A program made the position numbers and the translations under genes. A stretch of DNA of 64,000 nucleotides from CAJINA01 sp964636125 (GTDB lineage Bacteria; Desulfobacterota; Desulfobacteria; Desulfobacterales; CAJINA01): NCBI GenBank assembly GCA_964636125.1, contig CAZWPX010000015.1, forward strand, positions 1 to 64,000, read 5' to 3'. Below are positions 26,017 to 34,455 of the stretch, in pieces; positions within the stretch are counted from its first letter, which is position 1, and each line of letters starts with the position of its first letter. Under the pieces are notes generated by a model that ran no database searches, was not told the DNA's origin, and saw only the letters and a program-made list of their open reading frames with translations.

Positions 26017-27777
26017 TTACTGATGATTATTATCGCCATTGCCGATCTGCATCTGGTACAGTTTACAATATTCACCGCTGCAGGCCATCAGTTCCGCGTG
26101 GGTCCCCTCTTCTACAATGCGACCATCCACCACCACAATAATACGGTTGGCATACCCGATGGTGGAGAGCCTGTGGGCAATCACAAAGGTCGTACGGCCT
26201 TTCATCAGGTTTTCCAGCGCCTTTTGCACCAGCGATTCTGATTCCGTGTCCAGGGATGAAGTGGCCTCATCCAGGATCAGAATGGGGGCGTTCTTTAATA
26301 GGGCCCGGGCAATACAGAGCCGTTGTTTCTCACCGCCGGACAGGCGGCCACCCAGTTCGCCGATCACCGTATTGAAACCATCGGGAAACGACTCGATAAA
26401 AGTGAGCGCATAGGCCGCTTTGGCCGCATTGATAATATCTTCTTCCGAAGCGTTGGGGTTGCCATAGGCGATGTTATTCCTGATGGTGTCGTTGAAAAGG
26501 ATCGGCTCCTGGGTTACAATGGCGATCTCGCGGCGTAAATCCGCAACGGCCAGTTTACGAATATCGACGCCGTCGATCATCACACGCCCTTTTTTAACGT
26601 CGTAAAAGCGCGGAATCAGGCTGACCAGGGAGGACTTACCGCCGCCGCTCATGCCCACCAGGGCCAGGATTTCTCCTTTTTTGACCTCAAGGTTGATCTC
26701 CTTGAGAACCATGTCGCGGTCATACCCGAAAGAGACCTGGTCAAACTGCACGGTGTGCGACCCCGGTTGAACCGGCCGGGGCTCTTCCGGATCCTGGATA
26801 TCAGACCGGGACTCAATGATTTCAAATACCCGGTCCACGGCCGCCATCCCGACCTGCAGGGCATTGTTCAGCCCACTGAGTTTTTTGACCGGCTCATACA
26901 GCAGCATCACGCAGGCCAGAAAACTCATGAACATGCCCGGAGTAGACTCCCCCCTGATGACGCCGCTGCCCCCATACCAGATAATAAAAGCGATGCCGAT
27001 ACCGCCAAAAAATTCCATGATCGGAGATCCCAGCGACCGGACCACAACCCCCTTGAGCTCGAGCTGAAAGAGGTCCCGGGTTCTTTGGCTAAAGCGCTGT
27101 TTTTCGTGGTCTTTCATGCCGAAGGCTTTGACAATCTTAATTCCCGCGAAGGCCTCGTGCAGAAAAGCGGACAACTCTGCCATGGCTTCCTGGCAGCCGG
27201 TGCTGACCCGTCGCACGCGCCGACCAAGCGCCACGACCGGGTAAAAAGCCGCCGGCAGGATCACAAAGGCGATCAGGGCCATTTTCCAATCCCGGTAAAA
27301 TATAACGCCGGTCAAACCCACAATGGTGAAAAAATCACGGAAAGCCGCGGTAACCGCAGTGGAGACCATGGCCTTTACGATGGCCACGTCGTTGGTAATC
27401 CGCGACATCAGCCGACCGGTCCGCTCCTGTTGAAAAAAAGCCATGGGCAGATCCATAATGCGTTCGAAAAGCTCATTGCGCATACGCCGTATAATGCTCT
27501 CACCCACATAATTCATAAAATATTCATGGCCGTACATACCGATGCCTTTCAGGGAAAATACAGCCAGGACCAGCAGGGGCAGGTAAACCAGTTTGGTGGC
27601 ATCTTTGTCCACAAAGATCCGGTCAATCACTGGCTCAATCAGATAGCCCATGGCCGCCATACTGGCGGCAATGGCCAGCGAACAGATCATAGCCAGATAA
27701 AGCCGGAACCGGTTTTCGATGATCATCCGGTATACCTGGCGGTGCCGTTCTTTTATTTCAATTTTGAAAAGTCGCAT
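26017..27777 (-). CDS. msbA: Lipid A export ABC transporter MsbA-like
   Basis: Fused permease-ATPase of 586 residues, one half of a homodimer that flips core-lipid A across the inner membrane. Six membrane helices occupy the first 320 residues, with the intracellular-loop sequence QQERTGRLMSRITNDVAIVK. The ATPase has Walker A LVGMSGGGKSSLVSLIPRFY, the Q-loop IVTQEPILF, signature LSGGEKQRLCIARALLK, Walker B ILILDEATSSLDTES and the H-loop VIAHRLST. The start is ATG 27777; lpxB stops three bases upstream, so coupling is likely. Position directly after lpxB supports MsbA over a generic exporter. Confidence 0.92.
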   Translation of the reverse strand: MRLFKIEIKERHRQVYRMIIENRFRLYLAMICSLAIAASMAAMGYLIEPVIDRIFVDKDATKLVYLPLLVLAVFSLKGIGMYGHEYFMNYVGESIIRRMRNELFERIMDLPMAFFQQERTGRLMSRITNDVAIVKAMVSTAVTAAFRDFFTIVGLTGVIFYRDWKMALIAFVILPAAFYPVVALGRRVRRVSTGCQEAMAELSAFLHEAFAGIKIVKAFGMKDHEKQRFSQRTRDLFQLELKGVVVRSLGSPIMEFFGGIGIAFIIWYGGSGVIRGESTPGMFMSFLACVMLLYEPVKKLSGLNNALQVGMAAVDRVFEIIESRSDIQDPEEPRPVQPGSHTVQFDQVSFGYDRDMVLKEINLEVKKGEILALVGMSGGGKSSLVSLIPRFYDVKKGRVMIDGVDIRKLAVADLRREIAIVTQEPILFNDTIRNNIAYGNPNASEEDIINAAKAAYALTFIESFPDGFNTVIGELGGRLSGGEKQRLCIARALLKNAPILILDEATSSLDTESESLVQKALENLMKGRTTFVIAHRLSTIGYANRIIVVVDGRIVEEGTHAELMACSGEYCKLYQMQIGNGDNNHQ

Positions 27778-27779
27778 TC

Positions 27780-28904
27780 TCAAACCGTTCCATTTTCAAT
27801 TAAAGCCAGGGCGATAGCGGCCACGCGCCCGGAAGCGCCCGGCCCACCGAGTTTACCCCGGATGCTGTAGAGCCTGGCCCGCATGGCAGGCAGCGCTTCC
27901 GGGTCCAGGATCAGCCGATCCACTGCATCGGCGATATTAACCGCAGACGCCTCGTCTTGAAGCAGTTCTGTGACAAAGGGTTCGTCATCTATCAGGTTTA
28001 CAAGTCCAAAATTCCGGACCCGGACCAGTCGGCGGCCCACCTGGTAACTGAGTTCAGATACCTTGTAGACGATCACCATGGGTATCCCGGCAATCGCCGC
28101 TTCCAGGGTGACTGTTCCGGAAGCCGCCACAAGCAGGTCACAGGCTTCAAAGATCGGCGCCACCGGCCCGGTCTGGATTTCGAAACGGGGCCGGGGATTC
28201 TGAGCGGTCACAATTGCCTCGAAAAAAGGGGGTTCCACCGTGGGCGCCTGGGAAAGAACGAACCGAACCCGCCGGCCGCGGTTTTCAAGTTCAACGGCCG
28301 CGGCCAGCATGACCGGCAGCAGGTGGGAGATCTCGCGGTCACGCGATCCGGGCAGCAAGCCAATGCGAAACTCGCGTGCGGAGTCAACCGGCGCAGCCTG
28401 CTTTTCAGGCAGCAGCGGGGCATCGAGCAGCGGGTGTCCCACAAAGGTAACCGGTATCTGCTGCGCCCGATAAAACGGTTCCTCAAAGGGCAAAATGACT
28501 GCCACATGATCCACCAGCCGACCGATTTTCTTCACCCGGCCTGTGCGCCAGGCCCAGATCTGGGGGCTGATATAATAGAGGACCGGGATGCCTTCTTGCC
28601 TGGCTGTGGCCGCCACATGCAGGTTAAAGTCCGGAAAATCGATGAGAATCAACAGGTCCGGCTGCAGCCGCTTCAAGGCCTGCCGGGCGCAGCGCATCCC
28701 CCGCAGCAGCCCGGGCAGCTTGGCCAAAACTTCCGTGATGCCGACCACGGCCAGCGTATCTGCATCCACCAGGATCCGCACACCGGCCGCCTGCAGCGCT
28801 CTTCCGCCAATGCCGAATAAAAAAAGATCCGGTGTCTTTCGAAGCATGGCCTTGACCAGCCGGGCCCCATGAAGATCACCGGACGCCTCTCCGGCTATGA
28901 TCAT
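27780..28904 (-). CDS. lpxB: Lipid-A-disaccharide synthase
   Basis: GT19 enzyme joining UDP-2,3-diacylglucosamine and lipid X to give the lipid A disaccharide. The start MIIAGEASGDLHGARLVKAM, then LFGIGGRALQAAGV, LILIDFPDFNLHVAATAR, VLYYISPQIWAWRTGRVKKI, VTFVGHPLLDA and IGLLPGSRDREISHLLPVML are LpxB signatures. LLVAASGTVTLEAAIAGIPMVIVYK and a long C-terminal helix follow. At 374 residues it is normal, but homologues begin a few residues earlier (KLKKVMIIAGE); in that frame only an ATC would be available after a GAGGGGG, so I keep ATG 28904. Confidence 0.96.
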   Translation of the reverse strand: MIIAGEASGDLHGARLVKAMLRKTPDLFLFGIGGRALQAAGVRILVDADTLAVVGITEVLAKLPGLLRGMRCARQALKRLQPDLLILIDFPDFNLHVAATARQEGIPVLYYISPQIWAWRTGRVKKIGRLVDHVAVILPFEEPFYRAQQIPVTFVGHPLLDAPLLPEKQAAPVDSAREFRIGLLPGSRDREISHLLPVMLAAAVELENRGRRVRFVLSQAPTVEPPFFEAIVTAQNPRPRFEIQTGPVAPIFEACDLLVAASGTVTLEAAIAGIPMVIVYKVSELSYQVGRRLVRVRNFGLVNLIDDEPFVTELLQDEASAVNIADAVDRLILDPEALPAMRARLYSIRGKLGGPGASGRVAAIALALIENGTV

Positions 28905-28934
28905 GACCTTTTTTAATTTGATAGGCGGGCCCCC

Positions 28935-29918
28935 TCAGTGCCCCTGACCGGTACCGGCCGGGATCCGGTAGCGCCCGCTGGTTTTGCTGATCTGGTTCAT
29001 GATATCCAGGGCAATCCCCAACGCATCGCGCCCCATCTGACCGGTAACTTCCGGTGTTGAACGCTGACTCACTGCGTTTACAAAAGACCGGATTTCATCA
29101 TCCAGGGCATCTCCGCTTTTAAAAGCAAGCTGCTGAAGGTCAGTCCCCGGAACGATCTCATTATTGCCTTCCGCGGCCTGCCGCACCAGTGTAATCGCAT
29201 GGTTGGCAAAATCCACGGACATATAGGCATCGCGTTGAAAGATACGGATTTTGCGTTCATTACGGGTTGCAATACGACTGGCGGTCACATTGGCCACGCA
29301 CCCGTTTACAAATTCGAGCCGTGCGTTGGCGATATCCACCTCTGCAGATATGACCGGAATACCGGCCGCATGGATCGACTGAACCTCTGAATTGACAAAA
29401 TTCAGGATAATGTCAATGTCATGAATCATCAAATCCAAAACCACACTCACATCAGTACAGCGGGGCTTATAGACGCTCAGGCGGTGCGATTCAATAAACA
29501 TCGGCTCATTGATGATATCCCGCAGGGCCACGACCGCCGGGTTGAATCTTTCCAGGTGTCCCACCTGGATGATCAGCCCCCGCTGCCCGGCAATGTCAAT
29601 GAGCGTATCCGCTTCTGCCAGGTCAGTTGTCATCGGTTTTTCGATCAAGACGTCCACATCATCTTCCAAAAAGGCCCGGCTGACTGCATAGTGGGCCGGT
29701 GTGTGTACCACCACACTGACCGCATCGACCCGGCCCAGCAGTTCGCGGTAGTCGGTAAATGCACGGGTTCCGAGTTTCCGGGCCACGCGGGCAGCCCGCT
29801 CCGGGTCCATGTCTACAACACCGACTAAATCAACGTGCTCCATGGCCGCGTACTTTTCGGCATGGAATTTTCCAAGATAACCAACCCCGATTACCGCAGC
29901 CCGTATTTTTTTATCCAT
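28935..29918 (-). CDS. Gfo/Idh/MocA oxidoreductase (GnnA-like candidate)
   Basis: NAD(P)-dependent dehydrogenase of 327 residues. The Rossmann start is IRAAVIGVGYLGKFHAEKYA, followed by VVDMDPERAARVARKLG, the signature VDVLIEKPMTTDLAEADTLI (EKP), and VGHLERFNPAVVAL. It sits directly upstream of lpxB in the lipid A operon. In Acidithiobacillus and Leptospira a Gfo/Idh enzyme, GnnA, oxidises UDP-GlcNAc at C3 for diamino-type lipid A and lies among lpx genes; that suggests GnnA here. However the GnnB aminotransferase partner is absent in the window. The family is certain; the substrate is inference. Confidence 0.8.
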   Translation of the reverse strand: MDKKIRAAVIGVGYLGKFHAEKYAAMEHVDLVGVVDMDPERAARVARKLGTRAFTDYRELLGRVDAVSVVVHTPAHYAVSRAFLEDDVDVLIEKPMTTDLAEADTLIDIAGQRGLIIQVGHLERFNPAVVALRDIINEPMFIESHRLSVYKPRCTDVSVVLDLMIHDIDIILNFVNSEVQSIHAAGIPVISAEVDIANARLEFVNGCVANVTASRIATRNERKIRIFQRDAYMSVDFANHAITLVRQAAEGNNEIVPGTDLQQLAFKSGDALDDEIRSFVNAVSQRSTPEVTGQMGRDALGIALDIMNQISKTSGRYRIPAGTGQGH

Positions 29919-30002
29919 TGTCTCTGTCCATTTGAAAGTCCTGGTTTCGTTTTATCCGGGACCGTTAGCACCTGATGTCTGAGAAACTTCCGCGTACCCA
30001 GT

Positions 30003-30596
30003 CTAGCAGGGGGCACCGGCCGTGTGTCCCGGATGCAAGCGGGCGTAAACGGCCTGCATGATCATATGCACCACAATCATGTGGACATCCTCCACCTTCT
30101 GCATGTCATTGATCCGGGCCACAAAGGGTATGTCTGCCAGTTCGGCGAGTTTACCGCCCCCATAGCCGGAGATACCCGCGGTGATACCGCCGTTGGCACT
30201 CGCGTGGCGAATGGCCCCTATAACATTCTCGGAGTTCCCGCTGCCGGAGATACCGATTACGAGATCGCCAGGGTTGAAGAAATTCTTCAGCGGCTCAGCA
30301 AAAATCGCCTCATATGAGACGTCATTGGCATAGGCCATCAGGGTCGGTAAATTGTCATTCAGGCAGAGGACTTTGAATTTCTTATCAAGATCCAGGCAGC
30401 ACCCCTTGTTGAGGTCGCAGACAAAGTGCGACGCCGTGGAGGCGCTACCGCCATTGCCCATGATGAATATCGTCCTTTGTTGATCGTAGGCATCCAGGAT
30501 CGCCTCAGTCAGCCGGGTGAAAGTGGCTGTGTCAAAACCGTCGAGCACCGACTTGAGTTCATTCAGGTAATCGGATGCGAATTTATTAAAGTCCAT
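30003..30596 (-). CDS. gmhA: SIS-domain phosphoheptose isomerase (GmhA-like)
   Basis: Sugar-phosphate isomerase of 197 residues converting sedoheptulose 7-phosphate to D-glycero-D-manno-heptose 7-phosphate if GmhA function holds. The phosphate-binding loop is TIFIMGNGGSASTASHFVCD, followed by CLNDNLPTLMAYANDVSYEA, LVIGISGSGNSENVIGAI and VEDVHMIVVHMIMQAVYARL, the last with the conserved E and H. ATG 30596 is preferred; the start overlaps the end of the nucleotidyltransferase gene by 11 bases. The HddA-like kinase and the nucleotidyltransferase in the same run support a heptose pathway. Confidence 0.88.
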   Translation of the reverse strand: MDFNKFASDYLNELKSVLDGFDTATFTRLTEAILDAYDQQRTIFIMGNGGSASTASHFVCDLNKGCCLDLDKKFKVLCLNDNLPTLMAYANDVSYEAIFAEPLKNFFNPGDLVIGISGSGNSENVIGAIRHASANGGITAGISGYGGGKLAELADIPFVARINDMQKVEDVHMIVVHMIMQAVYARLHPGHTAGAPC

Positions 30597-31335
30597 ACTC
30601 TGTCTCCTTGTTCCTTGCAGGCCAGTTATCAAGCGCCTTGTGGTAGGACGCCACGGTGCCGACATCCATCAGGAACGCCTTGATTTCATACCCACTCATA
30701 CGGCCTGCCAACCGGGGCAGTACGTGATAACCGAAATCAAACACCCCCGGGTCGACCTGTTGCCTGATTTTATGGCACTCACCTAAAACATTATATGTTG
30801 CCACATAAATCCCGGCATTGGCAAGGTCGCTTTGGGGATTTTCAGGTTTTTCCTCAAATGCAGTAACCGTCTGGTCGGCGTCAAGGGTGGCAATGCCACA
30901 GGCTTGCGGAACGGGGCTCCGAAACAGCCCCATGGTCAGGATCCTGTCCACCGCCGGGCGACTTTGGTGGAAATCAATCAGGGCCGTCAGATCCACATTG
31001 GTCAGGTTATCAGCATAGGCTACTATAAAATCTTCCCCGGGCTCGACAAAACCCCTGTTGGCCAGGAGGGTGCCGCCGCTGCCCAACAGTTCCCGCTCAA
31101 ACACTGATTGAATATCAGGGGTTTTATGAACCCTTAAGCGCTGGACGGCCTGTTCGACCAGAGCGGCATGATGATGGGTATTGATCAGTACACTGTCAAT
31201 GCCATGGGCCTGGAAAAGATCAATCCAGATATCCAGCAAGGGCTTGCCGTGAATCGGAATGAGACATTTGGGCAGGGTATCGGTGTAAGGCCGCAGCCGG
31301 GTCCCCATACCGGCGGCCAGCAAAAAGGCTTTCAT
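30586..31335 (-). CDS. Sugar-phosphate nucleotidyltransferase (HddC-like)
   Basis: NTP-transferase domain protein of 249 residues. MKAFLLAAGMGTRLRPYTDT is the GxGTRLRP signature, then LPKCLIPIHGKPLLDIWIDL with the conserved PKCL lysine. ELLGSGGTLLANRGFV, FIVAYADNLTNVDLTALI and IATLDADQTVTAFEEKPENP follow. In this context it would activate a heptose 1-phosphate, most likely to GDP- or another NDP-D-glycero-D-manno-heptose (HddC role). It overlaps the SDR gene upstream by four bases and gmhA downstream by 11. A mannose- or glucose-1-phosphate enzyme is the alternative. Confidence 0.78.
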   Translation of the reverse strand: MKAFLLAAGMGTRLRPYTDTLPKCLIPIHGKPLLDIWIDLFQAHGIDSVLINTHHHAALVEQAVQRLRVHKTPDIQSVFERELLGSGGTLLANRGFVEPGEDFIVAYADNLTNVDLTALIDFHQSRPAVDRILTMGLFRSPVPQACGIATLDADQTVTAFEEKPENPQSDLANAGIYVATYNVLGECHKIRQQVDPGVFDFGYHVLPRLAGRMSGYEIKAFLMDVGTVASYHKALDNWPARNKETEYGL

Positions 31336-32471
31336 GCTTGGTTCCCGGTTTTCCTGATCACGTTCAGCTGCCGCATGTGTTTCCGGGCGTAGGCCAAAAT
31401 ATCTTCCATGTCCTGCTGACGGTTGAGGTAGGCCCAGTAGTCGGCAATGCTGGTGTGAATAGTCTGGTCAGCCTGCCAGCCGAGCGCCTGCAGCCGACTT
31501 GTGTCCGAAAAGATGTGGCGGGTATCACCAAAACGGTAATAACCGGAAAGGACCGGGTCGATCTGCTTGCCGGTCAGTGCCTGCATGGCTGCGTAGAATT
31601 CCCGAACGGTCCAGGCCTTTCCGCCCCCCACATTAAACATCTGGTAGTCAGCCCCGGGATGTTCCAGAACCAGGAGATTGGCATTCACAACATCCTGGAT
31701 GTTTACAAAGTCGCGCACCTGCTGCCCATCCTCGAAAATGGTCGGGGCCTTGTCGAAAAAAAGTGCCAGGGCAAAAATCCGCATGGCCCCGGAATAAGCA
31801 TTGTAAAATGACTGTCGGGGCCCCTGGACAATAGAGTAGCGCATGACCACCGATGGAACCTCATACCGCCGGCCCAGCTGAAGGGTGATCTGCTCCTGGC
31901 TGTGTTTCGATAAAGCGTATTGATTACAAGGATTTATAACCGTCTCGTCTGACGGAACCCACTGGAGAGTCCCCCCACACCCAGGGCAGGTATGTTCCCA
32001 TGCGCCCCGGGCCAACTGGCTTTCCAACCGAATGGCCGGGTAATAGTACTGCCCAACATCCGGGCCGCAAGCCGGGCAGCGGTAGCGCCCTTCCCCCATC
32101 ACGGCCTGGCTGGCGGCCACAATCACCTTCTGGATGTGCCGATGCTGTCCGGTTTCCACCAGCACTTCATAGAGCAGGGCCGTGGAAACTGCATTGGTAT
32201 GGAAGAAATTGGAAAAATCAGTGAGGTAATCCTGATAGGCGGCCAGGTGGTAGACCGCATCCATCCCGGTAAGTGCCTGCTCCCAGACCGCTTTCTCGCG
32301 GACGTCACCCAGCATGAATTCGGCGGCCGGGTTCAGGTAATCCGGTTTGCCCTTGGGGTGCACGGTGGCCTGGAGATTGTCCAGCACTCTCACCCGGTGG
32401 CCACGTTTAATCAGTGCATCGGCGGTGTGGGAACCAATGAACCCGGCTCCGCCAGTGATGAGAATGTTCAA
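31332..32471 (-). CDS. NAD-dependent epimerase/dehydratase (SDR) with zinc-ribbon insertion
   Basis: Extended SDR of 379 residues. The Rossmann motif GGAGFIGSHTADAL is at the start, AVYHLAAYQDY in the middle, and the catalytic YALSK near residue 185. Between them, residues about 130-165 carry RYRCPACG and HTCPGCGGTLQW, two Cys pairs that form a zinc ribbon. From memory, this insertion is known in dTDP-rhamnose 4-epimerase-like SDRs. It is encoded between the HddA-like kinase and the nucleotidyltransferase, so it probably modifies the nucleotide-activated heptose. The start is a TTG at 32471 with GGAG six bases upstream. The reaction (epimerase or dehydratase) cannot be decided. Confidence 0.85.
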   Translation of the reverse strand: MNILITGGAGFIGSHTADALIKRGHRVRVLDNLQATVHPKGKPDYLNPAAEFMLGDVREKAVWEQALTGMDAVYHLAAYQDYLTDFSNFFHTNAVSTALLYEVLVETGQHRHIQKVIVAASQAVMGEGRYRCPACGPDVGQYYYPAIRLESQLARGAWEHTCPGCGGTLQWVPSDETVINPCNQYALSKHSQEQITLQLGRRYEVPSVVMRYSIVQGPRQSFYNAYSGAMRIFALALFFDKAPTIFEDGQQVRDFVNIQDVVNANLLVLEHPGADYQMFNVGGGKAWTVREFYAAMQALTGKQIDPVLSGYYRFGDTRHIFSDTSRLQALGWQADQTIHTSIADYWAYLNRQQDMEDILAYARKHMRQLNVIRKTGNQA

Positions 32472-32541
32472 TTGCCGCTCCGGTCTCTATACATGTGAGG
32501 GCCTGGCCCAGAGGCCCAGATTGTTAGGGTCGCAAAAAAGT

Positions 32542-33537
32542 TTACTTGCTGTCGTATGATCGGTCGTCAAAAATGACCTTGCTACCGCTCTCTGCGAGCA
32601 TGAAGGGCAGCTCGCGATAGGGTTTCATCGCCTCAAACACGCGATTCTGGTTTTCGCGAGGTACAATGAGCAGCAGAAAACCGCCGCCGCCCGCACCCGC
32701 GATCTTGCCGGCCAGGGCACCGGCGGACAAAGCGTGGTTGTACATGGCATCTATTTCACTGTTGGAAATACCGGCCGCCATATTCTGCTTCAGGTGCCAG
32801 TTTCTGGCCAGAAGTTCTCCACAAGTCATTATATCCTGTTTCTGCAGCGCCGCGGTAAAAGGGGCCACCAGGGCCACCATCTGCTGCATGGTGCCAAACC
32901 GGTCGGTCTGCTGGAGATTGGTTTTCTGCTTGGCCAGAATTTTATCTGCGCTGCGGGTAATCCCGGTATAATATAACAGCAGTGAAGAGGCGAACTTCCG
33001 GTTGGCCACACTTTCCAAGCGAACGGGCCGCCGCTCCGTGATATCGTCTTTCCTGAAGATAAAGCGGTTGATGCCCCCGTAAGCCGCCGCGTACTGATCC
33101 TGGCGGCCGATGGGCTTGCCCATGACATCAATTTCTATCCGGCAGGCCTCCCGGGCAAGTTGTTCTGCTGTCACAAGTTCATTTTGATAGGTGTACAACG
33201 CATGCAGCAGGGCCACGGTAATAGAGCTCGAACTCCCCAGGCCGGATCCGGAAGAGGGGATGTCCGCCAGGGTTGTAATCTCGATGCCTTTCTCCACACC
33301 GGTCGTGCGCATGGCTTCCCGCACCAGGTCATGCCGGATGTCCGCAACGCGCTCCACGCATTCCTTACGGGAATAATTGATATAGATCATGTCATCAAAA
33401 CGTTCTTTGACAATGGCATAGACAAATTTATCGATGGCCGTACAAACGACCTGCCCGTCGGTCCGGGTGTAGAAATCCTGCATATCGGAACCGCCGCCCA
33501 CAAAACTGATTCTCAGGGGTGTTTTTACAATGATCAT
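32542..33537 (-). CDS. GHMP kinase, D-glycero-D-manno-heptose 7-phosphate kinase-like
   Basis: A 331-residue kinase of the GHMP superfamily, most like HddA. The start MIIVKTPLRISFVGGGSDMQ, ATP loop ADIPSSGSGLGSSSSITVAL, EIDVMGKPIGRQDQYAAAYG and C-terminal GAGGGGFLLLIVP are all family hallmarks. HddA phosphorylates heptose 7-phosphate at C1 in the alpha configuration, the route to GDP-heptose; this differs from HldE, which makes the ADP-L,D-heptose precursor used by WaaC/WaaF. It is the first gene of the heptose cassette, 86 bases from lpxI. The phosphatase GmhB was not found in the window. Confidence 0.87.
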   Translation of the reverse strand: MIIVKTPLRISFVGGGSDMQDFYTRTDGQVVCTAIDKFVYAIVKERFDDMIYINYSRKECVERVADIRHDLVREAMRTTGVEKGIEITTLADIPSSGSGLGSSSSITVALLHALYTYQNELVTAEQLAREACRIEIDVMGKPIGRQDQYAAAYGGINRFIFRKDDITERRPVRLESVANRKFASSLLLYYTGITRSADKILAKQKTNLQQTDRFGTMQQMVALVAPFTAALQKQDIMTCGELLARNWHLKQNMAAGISNSEIDAMYNHALSAGALAGKIAGAGGGGFLLLIVPRENQNRVFEAMKPYRELPFMLAESGSKVIFDDRSYDSK

Positions 33538-33623
33538 GGCCCGTGTTTACTCCCTAATACCATCCTGGCTGAGTCAATTTCACCCATTTGCATATCCGTT
33601 GCAGGTATTTTGCTGCAACCGCT

Positions 33624-34439
33624 TTACAGATCATCCAACCGGGCCACAATGCTGATACCCGCCGCGTCAGCCGCCCGGACCATCTCCGAACGGCCAAATG
33701 CAACCGTTTTGCCGGCCTCGATCACCAGCACACGCACGCCCGCGGCCGCCATCATCTCGATTGTCTGCACACCAATGGCGGGCACGTCAAACCTGAAATC
33801 CTGGTCCGGCTTACAGACCTTGACCACAACGGCTGCTCCCCGGGCCAGGGCCCCGCCCCTTTTGATGGTGGCATCGGTGCCGTCAATGGCCTCAACGGCC
33901 AGGACCGAGCCGCCGGCCACCACCACGCACTGGCCGATATCCAGGCGACCGATTTCTTTGGCCAGCCGCCACCCGAGTTTAATATCCTCGCGTTCTGACC
34001 GGGTCGGCTTCCGGCGCGTCCAACACCCTTCGGGCGCCAGCAGTTCAGGCAGTAGGAAAGTGGACGCTTTTATGCAGATACCCTCTTTTTCCAGGGCGCC
34101 GGCAAACGCCCGCAGTATGCGGTCGTCATGCGTATCCCGCATCCCGGCCATTACCGCGATGGTCTTCAGATCCGGCCGCACATCACGAAACATCCGGGTC
34201 TTTTTGATGGCCCCGGCCATCACGGCCTGGGTAACGCCTTTCCCGGAAAAAAACTTAATGATCTTTTTCAGCTGCCCGAGATGGACCCATTGGATGCCAT
34301 TGACATGCTGGGCGAGGGTTTCATCGGTTTCATTCAGATGTGCAATGGCATATACTGCGTAGCCATTTTCCCGGGCAGCCCGGGCAAACATGAAGGGGAA
34401 CTGGCCGCTGCCGGCGATAAGGCCTATACGTTTATCCAT
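33624..34439 (-). CDS. lpxI: UDP-2,3-diacylglucosamine pyrophosphatase LpxI
   Basis: DUF1009-type enzyme that cleaves UDP-2,3-diacylglucosamine to lipid X, replacing LpxH. The start MDKRIGLIAGSGQFPFMFA, VQAVMAGAIKKTRMFRDVRP-type sequence, DDRILRAFAGALEKEGI, LAPEGCWTRRKPT, GQCVVVAGGSVLAVEAIDGTD and FDVPAIGVQTIEMMAAAG match LpxI throughout. The start at ATG 34439 fits the family; the longer frame upstream lies inside lpxA. The length of 271 residues is typical. It is 16 bases downstream of lpxA. Confidence 0.95.
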   Translation of the reverse strand: MDKRIGLIAGSGQFPFMFARAARENGYAVYAIAHLNETDETLAQHVNGIQWVHLGQLKKIIKFFSGKGVTQAVMAGAIKKTRMFRDVRPDLKTIAVMAGMRDTHDDRILRAFAGALEKEGICIKASTFLLPELLAPEGCWTRRKPTRSEREDIKLGWRLAKEIGRLDIGQCVVVAGGSVLAVEAIDGTDATIKRGGALARGAAVVVKVCKPDQDFRFDVPAIGVQTIEMMAAAGVRVLVIEAGKTVAFGRSEMVRAADAAGISIVARLDDL

Positions 34440-34455
34440 GAAAGCGCCTTTATAT

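Noticed and set aside
26755..27870. Plus-strand ORF opposite msbA and the lpxB end
   Set aside because: Composition is that of an antisense shadow; both strand-opposite genes are certain.
33160..34362. 400-residue plus-strand ORF across the heptose kinase and lpxI
   Set aside because: It spans two well-supported minus-strand genes and the gap between them; low-complexity Ala/Ser/Arg content.
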